From Streptomyces sp. DH37 (lineage in GTDB: Bacteria; Actinomycetota; Actinomycetes; Streptomycetales; Streptomycetaceae), in assembly GCF_029813835.1 (NCBI RefSeq), contig NZ_JARVKV010000002.1, forward strand, positions 62,001 to 126,000: DNA of 64,000 nt. The letters are read 5' to 3'. Within the stretch, counting starts at the first letter, position 1. Each line of letters begins with the position of its first letter. Both the position numbers and the translations under genes were made by a program. Of this stretch, positions 15,551-25,621 are shown one piece after another. The notes beneath the pieces were generated by a model. The model did not search any database and was not told the origin of the DNA. It was given only the letters and a program-made list of their open reading frames with translations.

Positions 15551-16791
15551 TGGCCAAGCGCCGCGCCAACGGCGAGGGCACCATCACCAAACGCAAGGAC
15601 GGCCGCTACCAGGCAGCCGCGTACGTCTATCGCCCAGACGGCACCCGCGTTCGCAAATTCGTCTACGGCAAGACCCGCGCCGAGGTAGCCGAGAAGCGCA
15701 CCGAGATCCAGGAGAAGACCCGGCAGGGAATTCCCGCCGCCACCTCCGCGATGCCGTTCGGGGACTACCTCGTCTACTGGCTTGCAGCCGTGGCTGCCGA
15801 GCGACTCAAGCCCTCCACCTTCATGAGCTACGAGGTGATGGCCCGCCTGTACATCGCTCCCTCACTCGGCAGGAAGAAACTCAACCGGCTCAGCCCCGCC
15901 GACGTACGGCGCTTCCTCGCGGAGTTCCGCGACGGCTGTCTGTGCTGCCTGCGAGGGCTGGACGCGAACCGCGCCGAGGACGAGCGGAGATGCTGCGCCA
16001 AGGGGCAGTGCTGCCGCCGCCGGCCGTCCGCGCGCACAGTGCAGTACGTCCACGCCGTGCTGCGGTCGGCTCTGCAACAGGCGGTGCGGGAAGAACTCGT
16101 CGGCCGCAACGTGGCGCGCATCGTGGAGACACCTCCGGTCGCTCGGCAGGAAGTGCGGCCGCTGGACCGGACCAAGGTGCGGATGCTGCTGAAGGCGGCC
16201 CGGCTCCATCGGCTGTACGCCCTGTGGCTGTTGCTCGTCTCCACCGGCCTGCGTCGTGGGGAAGTGCTCGCTCTCACCTGGGACGATGTCGACCTCGACA
16301 GGCGACAGCTCCGAGTGCGCCGCAACCTCCAGCGCATCAAGAAAGAGCTGGTCTTCGACACTCCGAAAACCGCTCGCTCCCAACGCACCATCTCGCTGCC
16401 CCGGCGGTGCGTGGACGCCCTCAGGGAGCACCAGGCGGCCCAGCGCACCGAGAGGGCCGCCGCTGGGTTGAAGTGGGACCCGCTGCCGCACCAGCCGAGC
16501 GGGCTGGTCTTCACGACGCCCACCGGCCGGCCGACCGATCCGCGGAGCCTGAACCGGATGCTCACCGTTCTCTGCCGTAATGCGAATGTGCGCAGAGTAC
16601 GGGTGCACGACCTCCGGCACACCTGCGCCTCACTCCTGCTGGCTCAGGGGGTAGATGCCCGGACCATCATGGAGACGCTGGGGCACAGCACGATCACCAT
16701 GACGCTGGACACCTACGCGCACGTGATGGACACGACCCTCAAGGCCGCGGCCGAGCGCATGGAGGAGGCATTGGGCTCGGAAGACGAGTAA
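15550..16791 (+). CDS. int: tyrosine site-specific integrase of the element
   Basis: A 413-aa tyrosine recombinase. N-terminal arm-binding domain (1-60; GEGTITKRKDGRYQAAAYV), core-binding SAM-like domain (66-190) and catalytic domain (200-400). Catalytic residues visible: Arg235 (STGLRRGEVL), Lys273 region (DTPKTARSQR), His353 and Arg356 (HDLRHT), His379 (LGHS), nucleophile Tyr389 (LDTYAHV). A Cys-rich insert (about 130-155; CLCCL ... CCAKGQCC) is known in actinobacterial members of this group and may bind zinc. It should recombine the 43-bp tRNA-Pro core at both ends. Confidence 0.95.
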   Translation: MAKRRANGEGTITKRKDGRYQAAAYVYRPDGTRVRKFVYGKTRAEVAEKRTEIQEKTRQGIPAATSAMPFGDYLVYWLAAVAAERLKPSTFMSYEVMARLYIAPSLGRKKLNRLSPADVRRFLAEFRDGCLCCLRGLDANRAEDERRCCAKGQCCRRRPSARTVQYVHAVLRSALQQAVREELVGRNVARIVETPPVARQEVRPLDRTKVRMLLKAARLHRLYALWLLLVSTGLRRGEVLALTWDDVDLDRRQLRVRRNLQRIKKELVFDTPKTARSQRTISLPRRCVDALREHQAAQRTERAAAGLKWDPLPHQPSGLVFTTPTGRPTDPRSLNRMLTVLCRNANVRRVRVHDLRHTCASLLLAQGVDARTIMETLGHSTITMTLDTYAHVMDTTLKAAAERMEEALGSEDE

Positions 16792-16818
16792 TCGCGAGGG
16801 CCGCGAAAGCCCTTGAAC

Positions 16819-16860
16819 GCCCTGCCGATCGGAAGTCCTGAAGCCTCCGGTCGGCAGGGC
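16819..16860. terminator. bidirectional terminator between int and the HNH gene
   Basis: A 14-bp stem with one mismatch (16819-16832 with 16847-16860) and a 14-base loop, between two converging genes. Confidence 0.8.
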
Positions 16861-16873
16861 AGGAATCGATACG

Positions 16874-18622
16874 TCAGCCGCTGTCTCGGCCGCACAGTCC
16901 GCGGTGATATCGAAGGTGCGATTCGCTGATCTGATGAGAAGGGTGTCGTCGGAGTCGGCCTACCGGACTGCCGTCGGAGGTCATGCGGACCGTGCCCCCC
17001 GTATCGACGTAGACCGTGAGTGTGTCGAACTGGACGTGATGGTTCGGGCAGAGAACAAGCAGGTTCGGTAGCTCATCCGGGCCGTTGTGCGGGTGGCCCA
17101 AGCCCCGTATGTGGGCGGCCTCGCTGTAGGTGCCGAACCGGGTCTGCAGCCGGAGGCCACAGACCTGACAACAGTCGCCGTGCAACTCCTTCACTCTCTT
17201 GCTCAGGGCGGTATCGCGGACGACCCGGGAGACGGTCGTGGCACGACGGTCCACGGGACCGGTTTCCGTCCCCTGCTCCGCATCACCAGCCAATACACCG
17301 CTTGCACTCTCGTAGCCCTGTAGCCCCAGACGTTCCAACAATGCATGTTGGTCGACGCCCGTGAGGTAGGTCTCCCGTAGCACGGCGATCGCTTGGGATC
17401 GGACGAATGGATCGTCCAGCAGATTTGCTGCCTGCTCGGTCAGTCCGCCAGCAGGGTTAAGTTTGTCCAGCACTGAGGAGTGGGGTTTGAACGAGCTGGC
17501 GGACGGTATGCCGCACACCTCCCACAGACCGCTCGTCTGCAGGTGCCAGAACGGGTACTCGGGGGTGACGGAGGAGTCGGGGCGACCGAACTCGGCCAGT
17601 AGGCCACCCACTTCATTGCGGAATTGCCGCCATGGCACACTGCGGGGCCGATGTGTCTCGACTCCGGAGATCGCCCACAACAGGGTCAGTGGTTTGTGCC
17701 TGCTGGGCTGCTTCCGCCCTCCGTGAACTTTCAGTCCCCTGAGCCTGTCCATGAGCAGGCTCGCGGTCATTTCCTCCAGAGTGCCGGTCGGCTGAGGCTG
17801 AGACGAGCCTGCGTCGTCATGCTGCTGCGGCAGAGGAAGGAGGGTGCCTTCATTATTCAGGAACGGGAGTTGATCTGGAGGAGAGGTTTTCTCCCTTCGG
17901 CCGGTCTGCTGCCTGACTTTCGGCAAAAATGCGTGCCCGTGTTCGACCCACCGGCGCCAGGAACGAGGAGCGTAATCAAGAGCCTCGGCGGCCGACACCG
18001 ACGGGTTTCCCCGAGCGTGAATCCAAGCCCAGTCGAATTGGTCGCCATCCGCAGTCAGGTCGAGAACGGCCAGTTCGTAGACGTAGTTGATGAAGGAACC
18101 GTGGCCAGTCTCGGCCTCCTGCAGCACCTGTTCGACATGTTCGATGACAGCTACTCCGCAGAACTCCACGTATCCCTTCGGGCGCTTGTTGCGTGATACG
18201 GCCCTGAACAGGAGCAGAGGCGCGGCGCGGACACGGTCTTCCGCGGTGGCTGCGCGGTGCTCTTCGGAGGCTTCCAGCAGAGCTTTGTTCCCGCGGGTGC
18301 TTCCTGTCGGCACAGTGAGGCCGGCTTTGTGATCCCCGAAGTAACGCACGCGCCCGTGCTCCAGATCGAACACATCGTGCCAGGGAGTCTCCCGAGTGCC
18401 TGCCTTCCACGGGCTGGAACGGATCAGGAGCGCCGGGCGGCGAGCCCGATCAGGGCTTTGCACGCTGGCGATGACGTTGATACCTGCCTCCAGGAGGACC
18501 CGAGGGCGGTCCGGTGCGGCGGTGACGTGGTGGAAATTTCGGTAGCCATCGATGACCGGAACCGAGGGGTCTTTCTCCCGTGTGTACCGCAGTACCTCGC
18601 CGACCCGGACCGGGTTCTCCAC
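16874..18622 (-). CDS. predicted type IV restriction endonuclease: AspBHI-like head, SBD-like domain, HNH nuclease
   Basis: A 582-aa protein. Residues 1-215 resemble the N-terminal modified-base-reading domain of AspBHI-type enzymes (TPWHDVFDLEHGRVRYFGDH at 79-98; YVYELAVLDL). Residues 308-370 match the sulfur-binding domain of ScoMcrA-type enzymes (KPLTLLWAISGVE, then PEYPFWHLQTSGLWEVCG). Residues 474-535 are an HNH domain with CCQVCG (Cys485, Cys488), EAAHIRGLGHPHNGPDELPN (His504) and LCPNHHVQFD (Cys525, His528, His529). Such proteins cut DNA bearing phosphorothioate or modified bases. GTG 18622 is chosen because GGGGAGG lies just upstream. It sits between int and the right att site, so it is element cargo. 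The two reader domains suggest two kinds of modified DNA are recognised (inference). Confidence 0.85.
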   Translation of the reverse strand: MENPVRVGEVLRYTREKDPSVPVIDGYRNFHHVTAAPDRPRVLLEAGINVIASVQSPDRARRPALLIRSSPWKAGTRETPWHDVFDLEHGRVRYFGDHKAGLTVPTGSTRGNKALLEASEEHRAATAEDRVRAAPLLLFRAVSRNKRPKGYVEFCGVAVIEHVEQVLQEAETGHGSFINYVYELAVLDLTADGDQFDWAWIHARGNPSVSAAEALDYAPRSWRRWVEHGHAFLPKVRQQTGRREKTSPPDQLPFLNNEGTLLPLPQQHDDAGSSQPQPTGTLEEMTASLLMDRLRGLKVHGGRKQPSRHKPLTLLWAISGVETHRPRSVPWRQFRNEVGGLLAEFGRPDSSVTPEYPFWHLQTSGLWEVCGIPSASSFKPHSSVLDKLNPAGGLTEQAANLLDDPFVRSQAIAVLRETYLTGVDQHALLERLGLQGYESASGVLAGDAEQGTETGPVDRRATTVSRVVRDTALSKRVKELHGDCCQVCGLRLQTRFGTYSEAAHIRGLGHPHNGPDELPNLLVLCPNHHVQFDTLTVYVDTGGTVRMTSDGSPVGRLRRHPSHQISESHLRYHRGLCGRDSG

Positions 18623-18740
18623 TGAGCCTCCCCTGATGTCATGCGCCCGATCAGCGCAAGCAGGCCCCATGAGAGTGCAGGCACGGAGTGTGAGGAGCCT
18701 GACGCCGAACGTCAGTACGGTATGGGAAGGCGGAAGGGTT

Positions 18741-18769
18741 GCACTGCGAGGAAGGAAGCTTCGCAGTGC
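18741..18769. other. inverted repeat upstream of the HNH gene
   Basis: A 9-bp inverted repeat, GCACTGCGA (18741-18749) and TCGCAGTGC (18761-18769), in the 220 bp between the HNH start and the tRNA. It may be an operator of the HNH gene or a hairpin. Confidence 0.4.
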
Positions 18770-18778
18770 CGAGGCTCG

Positions 18779-18800
18779 GTTGATGTCAGCCGCTGATGTC
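18779..18800 (+). other. candidate integrase arm-type site, right end
   Basis: A 22-bp sequence matching 1564-1585 at 21 positions, with two TGATGTC heptamers, 40 bp from the att core. A further TGATGTC is at 18634-18640. Confidence 0.6.
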
Positions 18801-18833
18801 AGAGGCCCCCTGGGATGATCCCAGGGGGCCTCT
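18801..18833 (-). terminator. terminator downstream of tRNA-Pro
   Basis: A perfect 15-bp stem (18801-18815 with 18819-18833) and a 3-base loop, 8 bases after the tRNA 3' end. It lies on the element side of the att core, so the element supplies the terminator of the tRNA it occupies. Confidence 0.9.
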
Positions 18834-18840
18834 GACCAGT

Positions 18841-18915
<75 letters not shown>

Positions 18916-19246
18916 ATGCTCTCCCGGTTCGGGATCTTGTCCCTCGCCGTTCGCGCACAGAAACCATACCGCATTTCCGCGAGTGGTCGCGCACGCGGCG
19001 GTCCGGGACGGATGCGCTCTACAACGGTCCGGTCGGACCGTTCCGTGACGGCCTTGTCACTCGCCGTGCGCCAGGAGGAAGCCCCACGCCCGTGGCGGGC
19101 GCGGGGCGCCCCGCCGGACGACGGGGGTCCGGGGCGCGGCCCGAACCCCCGTCCGGGGCGGACGGCGGGGCCGGTGCCGGGTTTGCCGGGCTTCTGGCGG
19201 GAAACGCGATGGCCCTGGCCGTTGGACCCGAGGACTGGAGTCGCAC
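18916..19246. other. intergenic region between tRNA-Pro and ndh
   Basis: No gene is supported in these 331 bp. They must hold the minus-strand tRNA promoter (a TATGGT-like box occurs near 18965) and the ndh promoter. The very long plus-strand ORF that starts here reads antisense or out of frame through three recognised genes. Confidence 0.5.
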
Positions 19247-20566
19247 GTGAGCCGTTCCCGGATTGTGATCGTCGGAGCCGGGTTCGCCGGTTACCAGACC
19301 GCCAGGACGCTGTCGCGGAAGCTTCGCGGGGCGGCCGAGATCGTGCTGGTGAACCCGAACGACTACTTCCTGTACCTGCCACTGCTGCCCGAGGTCTCGG
19401 CCGGGCTCCTCGAGGCCCGCCGGGTCTCGGTCTCGCTCGCCGGGACGCTGCCGAAGGTGCGGCTGGTGCTGGGCGAGGTCCACGGCGTGGACCTCGACGG
19501 GCGCTCGATCACCTACACCGACCCCGAGGGGCACGAGAAGCGGATGGGGTACGACCGCCTCGTCCTCACCGTCGGAAGCGTCAACAAGCTGCTGCCCATC
19601 CCCGGCGTGGCCGAGCACGCGGTCGGGTTCCGGGGCATGCCGGAGGCGCTGTACCTGCGCGACCACATCAGCCGGCAGATCGCGCTGGCCGCCAACGCCG
19701 AGGACCCGGAGGAGTGCCGGGCGCGCACCACCTTCGTGGTCGTCGGCGCGGGCTACACCGGCACCGAGGTGGCCGCCCACGGCAAGATGTTCACCGACTC
19801 CCTCGCCCGCCAGCACGCCCGCAGCCCCGGCGGGATGCGGGCCGACGCCCGGCCGCGCTGGATGCTGCTCGACATCGCGGACCGGGTGCTGCCGGGGCTG
19901 GACGAGAAGCTGGCGCAGACCGCCGACCGGGTGCTGCGCAAGCGCGGGGTCGAGGTGCGGACCGGAACCTCGGTGAAGGAGGCCACCAAGGACGGGGTGC
20001 TGCTGAACACCGGCGAGTTCGTCCCCACCCGCTCGCTCATCTGGTGCGTCGGGGTGCGGCCCGACCCGCTGGTGGAGCAGCTCGGCCTGCCGACCGAACG
20101 GGGCCGGCTGATCGTCGACGAGTACCTGAACGTCCCCGGCCACCCGGACGTGTTCGCCTGCGGGGACGCCGCCGCGGTGCCGGACCTGACCAACCCGGGG
20201 CAGTACACGGCGATGACCGCCCAGCACGCCCACCGGCAGGGCAAGACGGCCGCCCACAACATCATGGCCTCCTACGGCGTCGGCGACCGCCGCCCGTACA
20301 AGCACAGCGACCTGGGCTTCGTCGTCGACCTCGGCGGGCTCCAGGCCGCCGCCAACCCCTTCGGCATCCCGCTGTCCGGCCCGGTCGCCAACCTCGTCAC
20401 CCGCGGCTACCACCTCGCCGCGATGCCGGGGAACCGGATCCGGGTGGCCGCCGACTGGGCGCTGGACGCGGTGCTGCGGCGCCAGGCCGTCCAGCTCGGC
20501 GTGCTGGACGCCTGGTCGGTGCCGCTGGACACCGCCTCGCCCGAGACGGCCCGCCTGCGCGGCTGA
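19247..20566 (+). CDS. ndh: type II NADH dehydrogenase (NAD(P)/FAD oxidoreductase)
   Basis: A 439-aa two-dinucleotide-binding-domain flavoprotein. The FAD-binding GxGxxG is near the N-terminus (IVIVGAGFAGYQTA), the NADH-binding one in the middle (FVVVGAGYTGTEVA), and the FAD-contacting ACGDAAAVPD late. YFLYLPLLPEV is typical of NDH-2 proteins, which pass electrons from NADH to menaquinone without pumping protons. The C-terminal amphipathic region would anchor it to the membrane. GTG 19247 follows GGAG at six bases. It is the first chromosomal gene beyond the tRNA. Confidence 0.9.
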   Translation: MSRSRIVIVGAGFAGYQTARTLSRKLRGAAEIVLVNPNDYFLYLPLLPEVSAGLLEARRVSVSLAGTLPKVRLVLGEVHGVDLDGRSITYTDPEGHEKRMGYDRLVLTVGSVNKLLPIPGVAEHAVGFRGMPEALYLRDHISRQIALAANAEDPEECRARTTFVVVGAGYTGTEVAAHGKMFTDSLARQHARSPGGMRADARPRWMLLDIADRVLPGLDEKLAQTADRVLRKRGVEVRTGTSVKEATKDGVLLNTGEFVPTRSLIWCVGVRPDPLVEQLGLPTERGRLIVDEYLNVPGHPDVFACGDAAAVPDLTNPGQYTAMTAQHAHRQGKTAAHNIMASYGVGDRRPYKHSDLGFVVDLGGLQAAANPFGIPLSGPVANLVTRGYHLAAMPGNRIRVAADWALDAVLRRQAVQLGVLDAWSVPLDTASPETARLRG

Positions 20567-20576
20567 CGACCCCCCT

Positions 20577-20638
20577 CACGGCACGTCACGGCACGTCACG
20601 GCATGGCACAGCCCGTCGCAGCACGTCACGGCACGTCG
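20577..20638. repeat. 10-bp tandem repeat between convergent genes
   Basis: Six consecutive 10-bp units based on GCACGTCACG start at 20581 (units 1, 2 and 5 exact; 3, 4 and 6 degenerate), with a partial unit before. They separate ndh from the converging membrane-protein gene, whose stop codon (20626-20628) falls inside the fifth unit. Confidence 0.8.
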
Positions 20639-22068
20639 GTGCCGGCGGGCCGCCGGGAGACCGGCGGCCCGTACGGGCCGATCAGCTCGCGGTCCCACCA
20701 GGCGCCCGTGGAGCGCAGCTCCCGCCAGGTGGTGAAGCGATAGCGGTACAGCAGGGCGCGCACGTGGACGGGAGGAGCGTCGGGGAAGGGGTTGGCGCGC
20801 AGCAGGCGCAGGGTGTCCCGGTCGTTCTCCAGCAGCTTCCGCAGCAGGCGGGTGAACCAGGGGGCCGCGTAGGAGGGCGAGAGCGCGGCGAACCACATCA
20901 GCCAGTCCAGCCGCAGGTGGTACGGCGCGTACGGGCGCGGCAGCCGGCGCACGTCCCCCGGCTTGCCCTTGAAGCCGTACTCCCGCCAGCGCGTGGCACC
21001 GGTGATCCGCTCCTCGTCGGTGCCCTCGATCACCACCTCGTGGCGCACGCGCGTCACGCTGCCGAAGGCGCCGTAGGCGTTGACCAGGTGGAGCCGGTTG
21101 AAGGAGGCGTTCATCCGCTGGCGGCGCGAGAGCAGGTTGCGCACGGGCCAGTAGCTGAGCACCGCCACCAGCACGGTCACGGCGATGACGGCGATCCCGA
21201 ACCACAGGGGCGTCGGGCCGTGGGCCGGGGCGCCGGCGACGGAGGAGCCGTCGATCGCGGAGAAGGCCAGCACGATCGTCAGCCAGTTGAGCCAGGCGAA
21301 GTTCCCGGACGCCACCAGCCACAGCTGGGTGGCGACCACGGCCAGCCCCGCGGCGCTCGCCACCGGCTGGGGGAAGAACAGCAGGAAGGGGACGACGAGC
21401 TGGGTGACGTGGTTGGCCGCCGCCTCCACCCGGTGCAGCGGACGCGGCAGACGGTGGAAGAACCAGCTCAGCGGACCGGGCATCGGCTGGGTCTCGTGGT
21501 GGTAGTCCAGACAGGTCAGCCTGCGCCAGCACGGGTCCCCGCGCCACTTGATCAGGCCCGCGCCGAACTCCACCCGGAACAGCAGCCAGCGCAGCAGGAA
21601 CAGGGTGAGCAGCGGCGGCGCGACGTCGGCGTTGCCGAGGAAGACGGCCAGGAAGCCCGCCTCCAGCAGCAGCGACTCCCAGCCGAACGCGTACCACGTC
21701 TGGCCGACGTTGACGATCGACAGGTACAGCGCCCACAGCAGCGCCCACATCGCCATGGCCACCGCCAGCGGCACCCGGTCGGCCGCGCCCAGCAGCACCG
21801 CCGCCGACAGTGCCGCGCCCAGCCAGGCCACGGACGCGAAGAGGCGGTCGGAGTAGCGCAGCTGGAACAGGCTGGGCGAGGCGCGGAAGGCCGTCCTGCG
21901 CAGGAAGGCCGGGACCGGGGTCAGGCCGCGCTCGCCGATCAGCGCCCGGAACTGCAGCGCCGCCGAGACGAACGCGACGAGGTAGACGGCGGCCAGGGCC
22001 CGTTGGAGGACCAGACGGCTCAGCCAGTACTCGGGTGCCGCGAACCACTCCCACTCCATGGCGGACAT
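20626..22068 (-). CDS. lipase maturation factor (LMF1-like) family membrane protein
   Basis: A 480-aa polytopic protein of the LMF family. Clear markers are the early LVLQRALAAVYLVAFVSAAL helix, the RTAFRASPSLFQLRYSDR region, FGWESLLLEAGFLAVFLGNA, the charged GAGLIKWRGDPCWRRLTCLD followed by YHHETQPMP, and a soluble end with the ADLEY-like DWLMWFAALSP. In vertebrates LMF1 helps fold secreted lipases in the ER; the bacterial role is unproven. ATG 22068 is chosen because the thiolase terminator stem covers the GTG at 22077; ATG 22059 is also possible. It ends tail-to-tail with ndh, and the stop lies in the 10-bp repeat. Confidence 0.88.
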   Translation of the reverse strand: MSAMEWEWFAAPEYWLSRLVLQRALAAVYLVAFVSAALQFRALIGERGLTPVPAFLRRTAFRASPSLFQLRYSDRLFASVAWLGAALSAAVLLGAADRVPLAVAMAMWALLWALYLSIVNVGQTWYAFGWESLLLEAGFLAVFLGNADVAPPLLTLFLLRWLLFRVEFGAGLIKWRGDPCWRRLTCLDYHHETQPMPGPLSWFFHRLPRPLHRVEAAANHVTQLVVPFLLFFPQPVASAAGLAVVATQLWLVASGNFAWLNWLTIVLAFSAIDGSSVAGAPAHGPTPLWFGIAVIAVTVLVAVLSYWPVRNLLSRRQRMNASFNRLHLVNAYGAFGSVTRVRHEVVIEGTDEERITGATRWREYGFKGKPGDVRRLPRPYAPYHLRLDWLMWFAALSPSYAAPWFTRLLRKLLENDRDTLRLLRANPFPDAPPVHVRALLYRYRFTTWRELRSTGAWWDRELIGPYGPPVSRRPAGTDVP

Positions 22069-22076
22069 GGGTACCA

Positions 22077-22107
22077 CCCGGGGCCGCCGTCATGCGGCGG
22101 CCCCGGG
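22077..22107 (-). terminator. terminator of the thiolase gene
   Basis: A perfect 13-bp stem (22077-22089 with 22095-22107) and a 5-base loop, 17 bases after the thiolase stop. Confidence 0.85.
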
Positions 22108-22123
22108 CGGCCGTACGGTCCGC

Positions 22124-23317
22124 TCAGCGCTCCAGGACGAGGGCCTGGCCCTGTCCGACGCCGATGCAGAGGGTGGCCAGGCCGGTGCCGCTCCCCGCCT
22201 CGGCGAGGTGGTGGGCGACGGCGCCGGCCAGGCGGGCGCCGGAGGCGCCCAGGGGGTGGCCGATGGCGATGGCGCCGCCGTGGGGGTTGACCCGCTCCGG
22301 GTCGAGGTCGGGCCAGTGGGCCAGGCAGCCCAGCACCTGGGCGGCGAAGGCCTCGTTGAGCTCGACGACGTCCAGGTCGGCGAAGGTCCGCCCGGCCCTG
22401 TCCAGGGCGCGGTGGACGGCTTCGACGGGGCCGAGGCCGAAGAGGTGGGGCTCGATGCCGGTGACCGCGGAGGCGCGGATGCGGGCCAGCGGCTCGCGGC
22501 CGGTGGCCCGCAGGCCCGCCTCGTCGGCCAGCAGCAGGGCGGCGGCGCCGTCGTTGAGGGGGGAGGAGTTGCCGGCGGTGACGGTGCCGTCGGCGCGGAA
22601 GGCGGGCTTGAGGCGGGCCAGGGCCTCCATGGAGGTGGTGTCGCGGATGGTCTCGTCGCGGTCCAGGTCGACGCCGTCCAGCGGGACGACCTGGCGGTCG
22701 TAGTGGCCGGTGCGCCAGGCGGCGGCGGCCTTGCGGTGGCTGGCCAGGGCGTAGGCGTCCTGGGCCTCGCGGGTGATGGCGTGCCGGTCGGCGATCTGTT
22801 CGGCGCCCTCGCCCAGGGAGACGGTCCACTCGGGGTCCATGGCGGGGTTGGTCATCCGCCAGCCCAGGGTGGTGGAGTACATCTGCTGGTGGCCGGCGGG
22901 GTGGGCGCGGTCGGGTTTGGGCAGCACCCAGGGGGCGCGGGTCATGGACTCCACGCCTCCGGCGACGACGAGGGAGGCGTCGCCGACGGCGATGGCGCGG
23001 GCGGCGTGGACGACGGCCTCCAGGCCGGAGGCGCACAGCCGGTTGACGGTGGTGCCGGGGACGGTGACGGGCAGGCCGGCCAGCAGCACGGCCATCCGGG
23101 CGACGTTGCGGTTCTCCTCGCCGGCGCCGTTGGCGTTGCCGAAGACCACGTCGCCGATGCGGGCGGGGTCCAGGTCGGGGGTGCGCCCGAGCAGGGCCCC
23201 GAGGACGTGGGCGGCCAGGTCGTCGGGGCGGGTCCCGGCCAGCGCACCGCCGTACCGGCCCACCGGGGTCCGTACCGCATCGACCACATACACATCACGG
23301 AGGAGATCGTTGGCCAT
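22124..23317 (-). CDS. acetyl-CoA acyltransferase (thiolase)
   Basis: A 397-aa thiolase. The acyl-accepting Cys95 is in NRLCASGLEAV, and AGGVESMTRAPWV is the family signature. VELNEAFAAQVL and IGHPLGASGAR carry the catalytic His, and the second active Cys is in LCIGVGQGQAL. It either cleaves 3-ketoacyl-CoA in degradation (fatty acids or beta-ketoadipate; VNRLCASGLEAVVHAARAI resembles the PcaF type) or condenses acetyl-CoA. The start is ATG 23317 (MANDLLRDVY); longer versions lack conservation. It is the first gene of a minus-strand unit with its own terminator, and neighbours do not fix the pathway. Confidence 0.92.
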   Translation of the reverse strand: MANDLLRDVYVVDAVRTPVGRYGGALAGTRPDDLAAHVLGALLGRTPDLDPARIGDVVFGNANGAGEENRNVARMAVLLAGLPVTVPGTTVNRLCASGLEAVVHAARAIAVGDASLVVAGGVESMTRAPWVLPKPDRAHPAGHQQMYSTTLGWRMTNPAMDPEWTVSLGEGAEQIADRHAITREAQDAYALASHRKAAAAWRTGHYDRQVVPLDGVDLDRDETIRDTTSMEALARLKPAFRADGTVTAGNSSPLNDGAAALLLADEAGLRATGREPLARIRASAVTGIEPHLFGLGPVEAVHRALDRAGRTFADLDVVELNEAFAAQVLGCLAHWPDLDPERVNPHGGAIAIGHPLGASGARLAGAVAHHLAEAGSGTGLATLCIGVGQGQALVLER

Positions 23318-23488
23318 GGCAGCGATCCTGGCAGGGCGGCCGCCCGATGACCAGACGCGGCCGGCACACATGGCCGATCCCACATCCGCTGCTCCGGACG
23401 GGTGGGCACGGGCACCGGATCCTCACGGATCGCTGACGCGCCCGGCCGGTGACGGGCGCGGCCCCCGGTCCGGTCCTAGCGTGACCGT

Positions 23489-24529
<1,041 letters not shown>

Positions 24530-25621
24530 CCTCGAAGCGGCAGCCGCCGGGGACGTTGCGCACCGAGGCGCGCCCGGAGTGCGCCTCGACGATGCCGCGC
24601 ACGATGGCCAGCCCGAGCCCCGCCCCGGCCGGGGGAGTACGGGCGCCGTTGCCGCGCCAGCCGGTGTCGAAGACGCGCGGCAGGTCCTCGGGCGGGATGC
24701 CGCCGCAGCCGTCGGTCACCGACAGCACCACCGCGTCCCCCTCGCGGCGGGCGGCGACGGCCACGGTGCCGTCGGCGGGCGTGCGGTGGATGGCGTTGAC
24801 CAGGAGGTTGGCCAGCACGCGGGTCATCTCCCCGCCGTCCACCTCCACGGGGACGGCCTCCACGCCGTCGTCGGCCAGCCGCACGCCGCGCTCGGCGGCC
24901 AGCGGGTCGGCGCCCGCGATGGCGTCGCTCACCAGGTCGTAGACCGACATCCGGGTGGGGGCGAGGGCGAGCGACCCGGCCTGGATGCGGGAGAGTTCGA
25001 ACAGGTCGCCGACCATCGCGCCCATCCGCTCGACCTCGTCGCGGATCCGCCGGTGGTAGCGGCCGGGGTCCTCGGCGATGCCGTCCTCCAGCGCCTCGGC
25101 CATGGCGCGCAGCCCGGCCAGCGGGGAGCGCAGGTCGTGGCTGATCCAGGCGACCAGTTCGCGCCGGGAGGCCTCCAGGGCGCGCTCCCGCTCGCGGGCG
25201 GCGGTCAGGGAGGCGCCGGCCTCGGCCAGCCGGCGTGCCAGGGAGGCGAGTTCGGCGGGCATGGGGGAAGGGGGCGGAGTGAAGCCGCCGTCCTCCCCCA
25301 GGGCACGGGCGGCCCGCTCCAGCGCGCGGTGCCCGGCGATCAGCCGGCGGCCCAGCAGCAGCGCGGTGAGGGCGGACGCGGCGGCGGCCATCGCGCACAC
25401 GGTCGTCACCACGGTCAGGTCGTGCCGGTTGAGGAACATCGCCCAGGCCACCGAGAGCGTCCCCGCCAGCATCGCGCCGATCGCGACGGCGGCCAGGACG
25501 GCGAGGGAGGCGGCCACCGAGCGGCGGCGCAGCGCGCGCAGCGCCAGCGCGCCCGCCACTCCGGCCGCGGCGGCGCCGGCCGCGGCGTACAGGGCGATGA
25601 GCAGCAGGTCGCGCACGCCGG

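Noticed and set aside
18916-22290. 1124-aa plus-strand ORF
   Set aside because: It crosses ndh out of frame and is antisense to the LMF gene and thiolase, with low-complexity Arg/Gly/Pro content.
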